The notes beneath the pieces were generated by a model. That model did no database searches and was not told the origin of the DNA. It saw only the letters and a program-made list of their open reading frames with translations. Of a stretch of 64,000 bases of DNA, positions 25,954-35,299 are shown one piece after another; the stretch's first letter is position 1, and the number at the start of each line of letters is the position of its first letter. The DNA comes from Mesorhizobium escarrei (GTDB lineage Bacteria; Pseudomonadota; Alphaproteobacteria; Rhizobiales; Rhizobiaceae), in contig NZ_CAKXZT010000121.1 in NCBI RefSeq assembly GCF_935825525.1, positions 118,095 through 182,094 of the forward strand, read 5' to 3'. The position numbers and the translations under genes were made by a program.

Positions 25954-27582
25954 TCAGGCGGCTATCGACGGCCGCGTCTGCTGCGACAGGGTTTCGAAAT
26001 TGTCGCGGATATAGACCGCGGCACGCAAGGCGAGCGCCGAGATGGTCGCCGTCGGATTGACGACACCGCCGGTCGCGAGCACGCTTCCATCGACGATGAA
26101 AAGATTGGGGACCTCCCAGGTCTGATGCCACCGGTTGACAACGGATGTCGACGGGTCGCTGCCCATGCGGCAGGTGCCGATCATGTGCCAGGCGGGTGTG
26201 CGATAAACGCCTTCCTTGTCGCGATAATCATGCAGCCGATATTCGAAAGCGCCGCAGGCCTTTGCAAGCTCTTCGAGACGATCGAGCATGTAGTTCATCA
26301 TGCGCTTGTCGTTTTCACCTGGTGCATAGTGGGTCCTTGCCGCAGCCACGCCGTCGGAATCCTTCAGCACCGGATCCAGCGTCACGCGATTTTCCGGATT
26401 CGGCAGATCGTCGCCAATGCCGAAAACGCCGATGGAATGGCCGAAGTGGCGCTCGAACCATGGGTGATGGTCGCGGCCCCACGGCGCGCGGGCCGGCGTG
26501 AACCAGCCTGCCGCAAGCTCTCCCGCCGAGGGCGTGGAGGTGATGCAGTTGAAATTGAAACCGTTGACGAAACCACGCGACGGGTCTGTTTCGGCAAACT
26601 GCCGTGACAGCAGGGATGCGACGTAACCGATATGACCATCGACCGGCTCGTCGACCCACATTTCGCAGGCAACCAGGGTGTGATGCAGGAGGTAGCGTCC
26701 GACCTGGTCGTTGGTGTTGGCAAGATTGTCGGATGCAAGAAGGAGCCGTGGCGTTCCGATGCCGTTCGCAGCCACGATAACCAGTTTCGCCCTCTGGAAA
26801 TGTTTCATCCCGGTGTTGCGGTCGACATAGAGAGCTCCGCTTGCGCGGCCGTCTAGGTCTTTCTCGATCTTGAGCACGCGGGCATTGATGCGCAGTTCGC
26901 AGCCGGCATTCAATGCCTTCGGCCAGATGGACAGCGAATATTTGCTCATCGATCCGCGCGGGCAGCCGTTGCATGTGCCGCAATTGTTACAGGCCGGCCG
27001 ACCGTCGTAATCCTCGGAGATCGCCGCGGCCTCGACCGGCCACCAGTGCCAGTCAAGCGCATCGAAACCGGAAGCAAGGCGCTTCGCCACCTTGGACACA
27101 GGCATTGGCGGGGTCGGGCAGCGGTCTCGTGGTGGCATGGCCGGATCGCCGGCCAGTCCCGACACGCCCACGAGCTTGTCGGCCTGCTCGTAAAAGGGGG
27201 CGATATCCTCATAGGTGATCGGCCAGTCCGGCTGAAGACCATGCTCCGTGCCCTTGCGGAAATCTGAAGGACGATAGCGTGGCCAAATTGCGCCATAGAC
27301 GTTGGTCGATCCGCCGACAGCGTTCCACATCAGGATTTGCGAGGAGTCCGAATTGACGGGGAAATCGTCCGGATGGCTGCGCTTGTTGACATCCGGGCTC
27401 CAGTTGGTCCGGCGCTGCCACGACCAGTCGGCATGGAGATGCGGATGATCTTTCGGCTCCACCCAGGAACCCTGTTCCAGGCAGACGACATCGAGACCGG
27501 CTTCTGCCAGTGTCAGCGCTGCCAAGGATCCTGTCGCGCCAGCGCCCACGATCAATACATCACAGATGCGCTCTGTCGTCAT
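25954..27582 (-). CDS. GMC-family FAD dehydrogenase, catalytic subunit
   Basis: A 542-residue flavoprotein. FAD-binding GAGATGSLAALTLAEAG lies near the N terminus, and the active-site His and Asn are in AWHMIGTCRMG and GGVVNPTATISALALR. CNNCGTCNGC gives four Cys in CxxCxxCxxC spacing, like the Cys-rich loop that holds an iron-sulfur cluster in bacterial FAD glucose/gluconate/sorbitol dehydrogenases. Such enzymes work with a small subunit and pass electrons to a cytochrome c. The small-subunit gene overlaps upstream (ATGA), but no intact cytochrome gene is present. No export signal is visible. Confidence 0.88.
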   Translation of the reverse strand: MTTERICDVLIVGAGATGSLAALTLAEAGLDVVCLEQGSWVEPKDHPHLHADWSWQRRTNWSPDVNKRSHPDDFPVNSDSSQILMWNAVGGSTNVYGAIWPRYRPSDFRKGTEHGLQPDWPITYEDIAPFYEQADKLVGVSGLAGDPAMPPRDRCPTPPMPVSKVAKRLASGFDALDWHWWPVEAAAISEDYDGRPACNNCGTCNGCPRGSMSKYSLSIWPKALNAGCELRINARVLKIEKDLDGRASGALYVDRNTGMKHFQRAKLVIVAANGIGTPRLLLASDNLANTNDQVGRYLLHHTLVACEMWVDEPVDGHIGYVASLLSRQFAETDPSRGFVNGFNFNCITSTPSAGELAAGWFTPARAPWGRDHHPWFERHFGHSIGVFGIGDDLPNPENRVTLDPVLKDSDGVAAARTHYAPGENDKRMMNYMLDRLEELAKACGAFEYRLHDYRDKEGVYRTPAWHMIGTCRMGSDPSTSVVNRWHQTWEVPNLFIVDGSVLATGGVVNPTATISALALRAAVYIRDNFETLSQQTRPSIAA

Positions 27583-28136
27583 CTTTCCAGTCCCCAATGA
27601 TCTGTCTTTACCGTGTCCAGGTCGAGCGACGACATATCGACGGGCCTGACGTTTTCAGTTTCCAGGTAATGGCCGCGCCGATGGGCTGGCAGGTCCCGGT
27701 TGAAATCGAAGGGCGCCATGTCATAGCCGGTCAGATGGGGCCGGTGGGAGTATGGACGTCCCGTGTTTCGAATGGCTTCGATGACAAAGGGCGTTTCGTA
27801 ATAGGCAAGCGTCACCGCCGTATAGACCTTGTCGAAAAGCTCGGTGTCGGCGTCCTCGAAGGCCTTGACGGACGCGATGCGGGTTTCACCATTGGCGCTT
27901 GAAAGGCCGTCCTTTTCCCAGCCCAGCAGATCGGCCAGTGCCGTAATCTGCACATCGCTCCAGTCCGCAAAGAGGCGCATCGCGACGATGCCGTGCACGC
28001 CGGCCTCGGATGCGGAGGGCCAGCCCTCGCTGCCGGGGATCAATTCATCGACAAGAGCGCGGATCATCCGCGTTCTCTCGGGCGGAGAAAGGGGCGAATT
28101 CCGTTCGCCGGCAAAAGCAAGCGATTGGGAGCTCAT
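27579..28136 (-). CDS. gluconate 2-dehydrogenase subunit 3-like small subunit
   Basis: A 185-residue protein of the gluconate 2-dehydrogenase subunit 3 family: LSPPERTRMIRALVDELIPG and FDKVYTAVTLAYYETPFVIE are characteristic, ending with GYDMAPFDFNRDLP. In related enzymes this subunit binds and helps export or mature the GMC catalytic subunit, usually through a Tat signal. Here no twin-arginine signal or hydrophobic leader is visible, which is unusual. It overlaps the genes on both sides by ATGA junctions, so it is made together with the aldehyde dehydrogenase and the GMC subunit. Confidence 0.82.
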   Translation of the reverse strand: MSSQSLAFAGERNSPLSPPERTRMIRALVDELIPGSEGWPSASEAGVHGIVAMRLFADWSDVQITALADLLGWEKDGLSSANGETRIASVKAFEDADTELFDKVYTAVTLAYYETPFVIEAIRNTGRPYSHRPHLTGYDMAPFDFNRDLPAHRRGHYLETENVRPVDMSSLDLDTVKTDHWGLER

Positions 28137-29605
28137 GCCACACCTGCCTTTCGATCGATCGTGACCGTGATCATCTTGAGTTCCGTCATGGCTTCCATCG
28201 TGTGCACGCCGCCCAGCCGGCCGATGCCGCTCTTGGTGCCGGTCCCACCTCCGAAGGGCAGGTGAATTTCCCACCAGGTGCTGCCGGCATTGACGTTGAC
28301 GATCCCGGCGGGGATTGCCTTGGCGACCGAAACACCCCGCGCCACGTCCGCCGTGAAGACGCCCACCGACAGGCCGTATTCGCTGTCGAGCGCCAGATCG
28401 AGCGCTTCGGCCTCGTCCTTGAACGCGAGAACCGGGACGATCGGGCCAAAGGTTTCCTCGCGATTGATTCTCATCTCGCGCGTGACACCGGCGATGATCG
28501 TCGGTTCGAAAAACAGTCCACTGCCGAGATCGGGGCGCGGCTTGCCGCCATAGAGCACCTTGGCACCCTGTGCGATGGCGTCATCGACGTGCTCTTTGAC
28601 CTTGGCCGCGACGTTGGCGTTGTTGAGTGGTCCCATGCTCGTTCCCTGATGGAAGGGATCGCCAAGCACATGTTTTTGGGCATGGGCGACGAGCTTTTCG
28701 CACAGGCTTTCGGCAATCGACTGATGCGCGAGAACGCGGCCCGTCGCGGCACAGACCTGACCGGCATTGAAGAATGCGCCGCCGGCCGCGGCGGCGGCCG
28801 CCGCGTCAAGATCGGCATCCTCGAAAACGATCACGGGGCCGTTGCCGCCCAGTTCCAGAAGCAGCGGCTTGCCGGCGCCGCGCTCGGCGATTTTCCTTCC
28901 GGTCGCAGCGCTCCCCGTAAAGCCGATGGCCGCAACGTCGGGATGAACCACGACGGCATCGCCAGCGGTTGCGCCTTCGCCGATGACCAGGTTGATGACG
29001 CCGGCGGGAAGGCCGGCGCTGTCGATTGCCTCCATCAAGGCACAGGCGACGAGCGAGGTGGATGGGGCGGGCACCCAGACGATGGTGTTCCCGGTCGCAA
29101 TGCCCGGTGCCAGATATTCCACGGGGATGTTGACCGGGAAATTCCAAGGGGTGATGACGCCGTAAACCCCACGCGGCTGGCGGATCGTCATGACGAGCTT
29201 CGTCGGATCCTCCGCAGGCAGGGTCTGGCCGCCCAGTTGCTTGACGAGCTCGGATGCCAGCCGGAAGCCGTCGGCAGCCTTGCCGACCTCACCTATAGCC
29301 TCTGCAAGGACCTTGCCCTGCTCGGCCGAGAGGATGCGCGCGATCTTTTCTTGAGCGGCGTCTATTGCCGAGGCGATGGCAACGCAGATCGCGGCGCGCT
29401 TGAAAACCGGCATGTCGGCCCATGCTGGCGCGGCTGTCTTTGCCGCAGCGACTGCGCGTTGCGCCGTCTCGCGGCTTGATCGCGGCAGCTGGGCAATGAT
29501 CTCCCCGGTTGCGGGATTGACCGCCGCCATGGTCTCCGGCTCCGTCTGCCATTCGCCGCCTATGAAATTGGCCGGCGCATCTTTCATAGCGTAGCCACCA
29601 TCCAT
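28133..29605 (-). CDS. aldehyde dehydrogenase (NAD(P)-dependent)
   Basis: A 490-residue aldehyde dehydrogenase. ITPWNFPVNIPVEYLAPGIA and IGFTGSAATGRKIAE form the cofactor site; LLELGGNGP holds the general-base Glu and FFNAGQVCAATGR the nucleophilic Cys. It should oxidise the aldehyde made by the GMC dehydrogenase in the same operon. ATG 29623 overlaps the upstream stop by ATGA, but an AAGGAG at 29615-29620 sits nine bases before ATG 29605, so I favour 29605. The C-terminal segment matches family length. Confidence 0.9.
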   Translation of the reverse strand: MDGGYAMKDAPANFIGGEWQTEPETMAAVNPATGEIIAQLPRSSRETAQRAVAAAKTAAPAWADMPVFKRAAICVAIASAIDAAQEKIARILSAEQGKVLAEAIGEVGKAADGFRLASELVKQLGGQTLPAEDPTKLVMTIRQPRGVYGVITPWNFPVNIPVEYLAPGIATGNTIVWVPAPSTSLVACALMEAIDSAGLPAGVINLVIGEGATAGDAVVVHPDVAAIGFTGSAATGRKIAERGAGKPLLLELGGNGPVIVFEDADLDAAAAAAAGGAFFNAGQVCAATGRVLAHQSIAESLCEKLVAHAQKHVLGDPFHQGTSMGPLNNANVAAKVKEHVDDAIAQGAKVLYGGKPRPDLGSGLFFEPTIIAGVTREMRINREETFGPIVPVLAFKDEAEALDLALDSEYGLSVGVFTADVARGVSVAKAIPAGIVNVNAGSTWWEIHLPFGGGTGTKSGIGRLGGVHTMEAMTELKMITVTIDRKAGVA

Positions 29606-29619
29606 TTCTTTTGTCTCCT

Positions 29620-30777
29620 TCATTCGGCCGCTGCTGCGAGTGTTTGATCGTCGGTACCGATATCCTGGCCGGCAATGACCAGACCGGCGGCAAAGATACG
29701 TTCAGGCGCAACGACAATCTCGCCGCGCGTATCCTCAAGGGAAAACGCGCCGCTGCGCAATTCGAGGATGCTCGCATCCCCGGCCGAGCCAATCTTGAAC
29801 GTTCCAAGCTCGGGGCGCTGCAATGCCTTGGCCGCATTGACCGTCGAGGCTGCGATGACGTCATTGATCGACATGCCGAGCGCCAGGAATTTCGAAAGCG
29901 TCGTGACCTGATCGTAGGCCGGGCCCTCGATGCAGAGCGCATGAACGTCGGAAGAGATGGTGTCCGGCAGGAAACCTTGCGCCGTCATTGAGCGTGCCGT
30001 CTTCCAGGAGAAGGAGCCCATCCCGTGGCCGATGTCGAAAAGAACGCCTCGATGCCTTGCCTCAAGGATTTCCGGCTTGATCTTGCCTCTGCCGTCGATG
30101 GGCGCATTGGGGAAGGGCCGGAAACAATGGGTCAGCACGTCGCCGCCGCGCAGGCGCGAGACAACGGCCTCGTAGGATGGCGGCGGCTCATCGATATGGG
30201 CCATCAGCGGCAGGCCCGTCTCATCCGCGACCTGCAGGGCGACATCTAGGGGCTGGATACCGGCAGGCCCGGAGGCGTGGCGGCCGATGCGCACCTTCAC
30301 GCCGATGATGACGTCGCGGTTGGCGTTGATGGTCTCCACCGCTTCCCGGCCGGCAAGGAGCCGCATGTCATGGCTTTCGCCGATCATGATGTTCTTCGCG
30401 AAACCATAGATGCCGGCGAAGGAGATATGCAGATAAACGAGAATGCGGGCCGTGCTCCGCTCGATCACATGTTTGCGAAATCCCGGAAAATTTCCCGGTC
30501 CCGCACTTCCAGTATCGACGCAGGTCGAAACCGCGCTCTTTCGAGCAAACGCGTCGGGGTCCACACCGAGCGACGTTCCGCCCCAGTAGACATGCGTGTG
30601 CAGATCGATCAGGCCGGGCGTCACGATCAAGCCGGAGACGTTTCGTTCTTGCTTGCCGGAAAGACTGTCCCCAAGCGCGGCGACCTTTCCGCCGGCGAAG
30701 GCAACGTCGACGATGCGGTCAATGTCCTGGGAAGGATCGATCACACGACCATTTTTCAAAACAAGCTCATACGGCAT
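29620..30777 (-). CDS. amidohydrolase/deacetylase-family metallohydrolase
   Basis: A 385-residue amidohydrolase-superfamily enzyme: metal motif HTH in VTPGLIDLHTHVYWGG, Lys in IIGVKVRIGRH, His in LMAHIDEPP, further His in VLTHCF, and Asp in ISSDVHA. These match the COG3964 group, which contains enzymes hydrolysing amide bonds of small or N-acetylated compounds. It starts inside the end of the ATPase gene (11-base overlap) and so is part of the importer operon. It suggests the imported compound has an amide, imide or acetyl group (inference). Confidence 0.85.
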   Translation of the reverse strand: MPYELVLKNGRVIDPSQDIDRIVDVAFAGGKVAALGDSLSGKQERNVSGLIVTPGLIDLHTHVYWGGTSLGVDPDAFARKSAVSTCVDTGSAGPGNFPGFRKHVIERSTARILVYLHISFAGIYGFAKNIMIGESHDMRLLAGREAVETINANRDVIIGVKVRIGRHASGPAGIQPLDVALQVADETGLPLMAHIDEPPPSYEAVVSRLRGGDVLTHCFRPFPNAPIDGRGKIKPEILEARHRGVLFDIGHGMGSFSWKTARSMTAQGFLPDTISSDVHALCIEGPAYDQVTTLSKFLALGMSINDVIAASTVNAAKALQRPELGTFKIGSAGDASILELRSGAFSLEDTRGEIVVAPERIFAAGLVIAGQDIGTDDQTLAAAAE

Positions 30778-31816
30778 GAATTCGGCTTTCGGTTTCCAAG
30801 AATTGCTGGTTGATACGGGTGCCGTCGTCTGCGGCGAAATGGCGAACGGCGTCCGCGCTCGCGCAAAGCGTGATGCTTTGGCCTGCAGACAGGCCGGACG
30901 CATCGCTACAGGTTGCGCGGACGACATGGCCGGCGACCGAGACGTCGAGAAACTGGAAAGGGCCCGCAGGCTCGATCAACAGAAGCTTGCCGGACAATGA
31001 TAGGCCGCCATTGCCGCGTGCGCCCGGTTTCAGATCGTGGGGACGGACGCCGAGAACGCGGTCGGAGCTGCCGCCGCAGAGATTGGCAGGCAAGAAGTTC
31101 ATTTGCGGGCTGCCGATGAACCCTGCAACGAACTGGTTAGCGGGAGCCGAATAGACCTCCATCGGCGGTGCGAACTGCTGCACGACGCCGTCCTTCATCA
31201 CGGCGATCCGGTCGGACAGCACCATGGCCTCCTCCTGATCGTGCGTGACGAAAATGACGGTAATGCCGAGCGCCTTCTGGAGGCGCCGGATCTCGGTGCG
31301 CATGCGCACGCGCAGCGAGGCATCGAGATTGGAAAGCGGCTCGTCCATTAGAAGTACCGAGGGGTTTCTGACGATGGCGCGGCCAACGGCAACGCGCTGG
31401 CGCTGGCCGCCGGAAAGCGCTGCCGGCGGTCGGTCGAGAAGGGCCTCGATACCCAGAACATCGGCGGCCCAGGCAACCTGCTTGTCCACGGTTGCCTCGT
31501 CCAGTTTCTGCTGGCGCAGTGGAAAGGCGATATTTTCGCGTACCGTCATGTGCGGATAGAGCGCGTAGTCCTGGAAGACCAGCGCGATGTTGCGTTCGCG
31601 CGGACCGAGATCCGAAATCTCCTTGTGGTCGAAGCGGATGGACCCCTCGTCGATATCCTCAAGGCCGGCGATGCAAAACAGCAAAGTCGATTTCCCGCAT
31701 CCCGACGGTCCGAGGAAGGAAATGAACTCGCCATCGCTGATCGAAAGATCGAGCCCTTTCAAAACAGCCATCGTCCCGAACCGCTTGTTGAGGCCGGCAA
31801 TTTCGATCGATGCCAT
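30767..31816 (-). CDS. ABC transporter ATP-binding protein (MalK/UgpC type)
   Basis: A 349-residue importer ATPase: Walker A GPSGCGKST, Q-loop VFQDYALYPHM, signature LSGGQRQR, Walker B VLLMDEP, switch VTHDQEEAM and a C-terminal OB domain (LGVRPHDLKPG). It lies 14 bases after the fused permease gene, with which it must assemble. Only one ATPase gene is present, so two copies would bind the two halves of the fused permease. Confidence 0.92.
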   Translation of the reverse strand: MASIEIAGLNKRFGTMAVLKGLDLSISDGEFISFLGPSGCGKSTLLFCIAGLEDIDEGSIRFDHKEISDLGPRERNIALVFQDYALYPHMTVRENIAFPLRQQKLDEATVDKQVAWAADVLGIEALLDRPPAALSGGQRQRVAVGRAIVRNPSVLLMDEPLSNLDASLRVRMRTEIRRLQKALGITVIFVTHDQEEAMVLSDRIAVMKDGVVQQFAPPMEVYSAPANQFVAGFIGSPQMNFLPANLCGGSSDRVLGVRPHDLKPGARGNGGLSLSGKLLLIEPAGPFQFLDVSVAGHVVRATCSDASGLSAGQSITLCASADAVRHFAADDGTRINQQFLETESRIHAV

Positions 31817-31830
31817 GCTCGAAGCTCCTT

Positions 31831-33726
31831 TCAGCCCTTGACGGCGCCGGAAAGCGCACCCTGGACGAGGTAACGTTGGAAGAAGAAGGCGACCGCCACA
31901 GGCGGCAGGATGGCAAGCACGCTGGCCGCAAAAAGCGGCCCATACTCATAGAAGCGTGCCTGGTTGAGAAAGCCTGCGATGACGACCGGGATTGTCTGCG
32001 TCTTGGGGGTCGAGGTCAGGATCATGGCAAAGAGGAACTCGTTCCAGGACACCAGGAAGCAGAAGATCAGCGCCGCGACGATAGCCGGCCGCACCACAGG
32101 CACCAGAACCTTGCAGAACATCGTCCAGCGGCTGCAGCCATCGATGAGTGCCGCGCGCTCCAGGCTGAGAGGTACGGTCTCGAAACTGGTCTTCATCATC
32201 CAGGCGGCAAGCGGCATCAGGATCGTCGAATATGCGATCACCAGACCGAGATGGGTGTCGATGAGCCCGAGCGTCCGAAAGATGACGAAGAACGGCAGAA
32301 CCAGCGTCAGCGCAGGAACCATACGTGTCAAAAGAAGCGCCCAGAGGCTGACGGCAAAGAAACGATGTCCGGCGTAGCGGGCAAAACCGTAGCCAGCCAA
32401 GGTGCCGAGCGCGACATTGACGACGGAGACAACGATGCCGATGCCGAAACTGTTGAGCAGGGACAATGGCACGCGTGCGGCCTGCACGCTGGTCGTGCCC
32501 TGCGCCATGAGCACCGCCCGATAATTCTCGAAGGTGAGCGTCGAGGGCACCACGGAGGGAGGCGTTCGGATCAGGTCGGTGGCTGGCGACAGGCTGATCA
32601 GGATCAGTGCGGCGACGGGTAGGAAAGACCAGACAAAAATGGCAGCAACGGCGAGCGCGAAAAGGATCCTACCCGTGTTGCGCGTGGCAATCGGGCCCAT
32701 GAGCCTCTTCGGCTTCCACTCCGGCAAGACGACCATGGGGGGGCGCAGGCGGCTGGCTGTCTGCAGTGCTGGAGCGGCCATCACCGGCACTGTCGTTCTG
32801 GCTTTCCTGGGGCTGAGGAAGGCGAAATAGGCGATCGCGAATGCAAGGCTGAGAAACGTCAGCACGTAGAGAAGAGCGGCCCCTTCGCCGAACTTCAGGA
32901 ACTGGAAGGATTGCATATAGCCGAGCCAGGACAATGTGGTGGTCGCCGCGCCCGGACCGCCGCGCGTCATGATCCAGATGATGTCGAAGGCCAGGAACGC
33001 ATTGATCGTGGAGATAATGGTGGAGAAAAGCAGCGTCGGCTTGAGCCAGGGCAGCGTGATCGAGAAGAAGCGCTTGACCGGTCCCGCGCCGTCGAGAATG
33101 GCTGCGCGATGCAGGTTGCCCGGCATGGACTGCAGGCTGGAAAGGAGCATCAGCGTCGTCAACGGCGTCTGGTTCCAGACCTGAGTCAACGCCACGAGGT
33201 TGAGGGCGCGGAAGCCCTCTCCGAACCATGCCCGTCCCCATGAACCGAGGCCCACGTCGTTGAGAAAGCCGTTCAACAGACCGAAATTGCCGGCATAGAT
33301 GAAGGACCAAAGCACCCCGATAGACACAGGCGCCATGGCCCAGGGAACAAGGACGACGCTGCGCAGGAAGCCGCGGCCGGCAAATCGCTGGTTTAAAACG
33401 AGTGCGATCAGTGTTCCGAGTACGGTCGTTCCGATGACCGCAATCGCGGAGAAATAAAGCGTGCGGCCGAGCGCATACCAGAAGTCCTGACTCTGGAAGA
33501 TCTTCGTATAATTGGCGAAGCCAACGAAAATCCAGCGCTTGGTGATCGGATTGGTGATGTTGAAGGACAGGTAGAGACTGTAGAGGAGCGGCACGCCGAC
33601 GATCAGGACCATCAGGATCAGTGTCGGGGCGACAGAGAAATAAGCAAAGGCCGGAAGGCTGATCCTGCGGCGGCGTTGGTGCGCCAGTGGCTCGATTCTT
33701 TGCGACGGCAGCAGCGTCGTTGTCAT
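31831..33726 (-). CDS. fused ABC transporter permease (MalF-like plus MalG-like)
   Basis: A single 631-residue reading frame holding two complete permeases. The first half (about residues 20-310) has MalF-type features, including TRGGPGAATTT and the loop RAAILDGAGPVKRFFSITLP. A linker of about 45 residues follows. The second half (about 350-631) is MalG-type, with the loop RAALIDGCSRWTMFCKVLVP and the ending QGALSGAVKG. No stop or start separates them, so this is a genuine fusion of two normally separate subunits. GAGGA before ATG 33726 supports that start; ATGs at 33744 and 33741 are alternatives. Confidence 0.9.
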   Translation of the reverse strand: MTTTLLPSQRIEPLAHQRRRRISLPAFAYFSVAPTLILMVLIVGVPLLYSLYLSFNITNPITKRWIFVGFANYTKIFQSQDFWYALGRTLYFSAIAVIGTTVLGTLIALVLNQRFAGRGFLRSVVLVPWAMAPVSIGVLWSFIYAGNFGLLNGFLNDVGLGSWGRAWFGEGFRALNLVALTQVWNQTPLTTLMLLSSLQSMPGNLHRAAILDGAGPVKRFFSITLPWLKPTLLFSTIISTINAFLAFDIIWIMTRGGPGAATTTLSWLGYMQSFQFLKFGEGAALLYVLTFLSLAFAIAYFAFLSPRKARTTVPVMAAPALQTASRLRPPMVVLPEWKPKRLMGPIATRNTGRILFALAVAAIFVWSFLPVAALILISLSPATDLIRTPPSVVPSTLTFENYRAVLMAQGTTSVQAARVPLSLLNSFGIGIVVSVVNVALGTLAGYGFARYAGHRFFAVSLWALLLTRMVPALTLVLPFFVIFRTLGLIDTHLGLVIAYSTILMPLAAWMMKTSFETVPLSLERAALIDGCSRWTMFCKVLVPVVRPAIVAALIFCFLVSWNEFLFAMILTSTPKTQTIPVVIAGFLNQARFYEYGPLFAASVLAILPPVAVAFFFQRYLVQGALSGAVKG

Positions 33727-33805
33727 GGCGTCCTCGCACATCATCTGGGCCAGATCGCCGGAAATGCCGCGTCTGGCGATGTCGTTGGAGGTTGATGCGG
33801 ACGGA

Positions 33806-33830
33806 GCAGCCGGTCCCGATGACCGGCTGC
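33806..33830 (-). terminator. hairpin between binding-protein and fused-permease genes
   Basis: Perfect 10-base arms GCAGCCGGTC (33806-33815) and GACCGGCTGC (33821-33830) with a 5-base loop, 11 bases after the binding-protein stop. No T-run. Likely to protect the binding-protein message and reduce read-through. Confidence 0.65.
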
Positions 33831-33841
33831 CCCCGCATGCC

Positions 33842-35146
33842 TTACTGATACTGGGCCTTCAGCTCGGAGGCCTTGGCCGCAAGCGATGCCACCAGCTGGT
33901 CGGTCGAGCTGCCCGAACGGATGTATTCCTGGACCTGCTGCATCATGAACATATCCCATTCCGGGAACCAGATCGCCTTGCCGATCGCGCGTGACGTCGC
34001 CATGCCGAGCTGTTTGGCCGAAATATCGAGGTCGCGCCATTTCGAGAAACTGGCGACGATCTCGGGATCCTGCATGACTTCCTTGTAGCCCGAGCCGAGA
34101 CCGAACTCGAGGGCCCAGCGCTTGATCACATGATACTGGCCATCCTTGGCTTTGCCGCCGAAGAACTGGAGCAGGTTCCACACGCGTTCCTCATCGACGG
34201 GTTGCGAGCCCATGAGATAGGCCGCCGTCCAGGCCATGGTCGAGCGGGTCGCTCCCGGCATGATCGCGTTGCGCACCTTTCCCGCGATCTTGGAAACGGC
34301 GGGATCATTGGCGACCTTGTGGTTGTAATCATGGACCACCATGAACGTGTGGCGACCGGAGGCATAGCTGGGTACGCCTTCGCCGGGCAAAGTCATGATG
34401 TCCTCGACGACCAGCTTTTCCTTGTAGAAAGTCTGGTTGATTTCGAGGATCTTGCGCAAGGCCGGCTCGTCGACGAAGTTCCCATCGGCGTCGAACACCT
34501 TCGCGCCTTCGGAATACCATGCCGCAAACATATACCAGGACATATTCGGCCATTGCTGCTGCCACATCGCGTGGAAGGGCGCCTCGGAGACGCCATCCCT
34601 CTTGAGCTTGCGACAGACCTCAAGAACGGCATCCCAGGTTTCCGGCGTCTGAACCCCGGCCTTTGCGAGATGCTCGTCGTTGTACAGGAAGGTGTTGTAG
34701 CCGGCGTAATAGGGGAGTCCGCACAGCGGCCCACCGTTTGGCAGCGAAAGCGACTCCACGCTGACCGGGAACATGCCGGCCTTGATATCGGCAACGCCCG
34801 GCAGGCTCTCGATGTCGCGGATCCAGTTGGCTGCGTGCCAACGGGCGATGTAATTCTCCTCGGAATACAGCATGTCGATATGCTGACCGCCGGTGAGCTT
34901 CGTTTCCGCCAAGGGGTGGTAGTCGCCCGATACGAGTTCGTAATTCACGCTCTCGTCGTAGAGTTTCATGAACGTCTTGACGTTCTCTTCAACGATCTGA
35001 GGCTGGTATTGCCAGCCAACGAAGCTGATCGGTGTGGAGGGCGCCGCGAAAGCGCGAGGCCCCATCATCGCTGCAGCGGATAAGCCCGCCGCGCCTTGCA
35101 GTATCTGTCTTCTGGACAGCAGGTGTCGTCCCAGCGAAGAAATCAT
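33842..35146 (-). CDS. ABC transporter substrate-binding protein (family 1)
   Basis: A 434-residue periplasmic binding protein with a twin-arginine-type leader (SRRQILQGAAGLSAAAMMG) ending near AFA. The mature part begins STPISFVGWQYQPQIVEENV. GGQHIDMLYSEENYIARWH and LCGLPYYAGYNTFLYNDE are typical of the extracellular family 1. The frame is open to 35350, but ATG 35146 follows a strong GGGGGA and begins the leader. It is the first gene of the operon and should select the ligand. Tat export implies folding or cofactor binding in the cytoplasm (inference). Confidence 0.9.
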   Translation of the reverse strand: MISSLGRHLLSRRQILQGAAGLSAAAMMGPRAFAAPSTPISFVGWQYQPQIVEENVKTFMKLYDESVNYELVSGDYHPLAETKLTGGQHIDMLYSEENYIARWHAANWIRDIESLPGVADIKAGMFPVSVESLSLPNGGPLCGLPYYAGYNTFLYNDEHLAKAGVQTPETWDAVLEVCRKLKRDGVSEAPFHAMWQQQWPNMSWYMFAAWYSEGAKVFDADGNFVDEPALRKILEINQTFYKEKLVVEDIMTLPGEGVPSYASGRHTFMVVHDYNHKVANDPAVSKIAGKVRNAIMPGATRSTMAWTAAYLMGSQPVDEERVWNLLQFFGGKAKDGQYHVIKRWALEFGLGSGYKEVMQDPEIVASFSKWRDLDISAKQLGMATSRAIGKAIWFPEWDMFMMQQVQEYIRSGSSTDQLVASLAAKASELKAQYQ

Positions 35147-35299
35147 GCTAGTTCCCCCAATCGTGATAGCTTTTTTGATTTCGGCCAACCGGCTGTGCCG
35201 GCAGATAACTTTCGGTATCTCCGACCTGGAAGACGAACTGTAAGGCCGGTTAAGTCTTACTATGGGGCAACTATGCAAATTTTTTTTTAGCTGTCCAAC

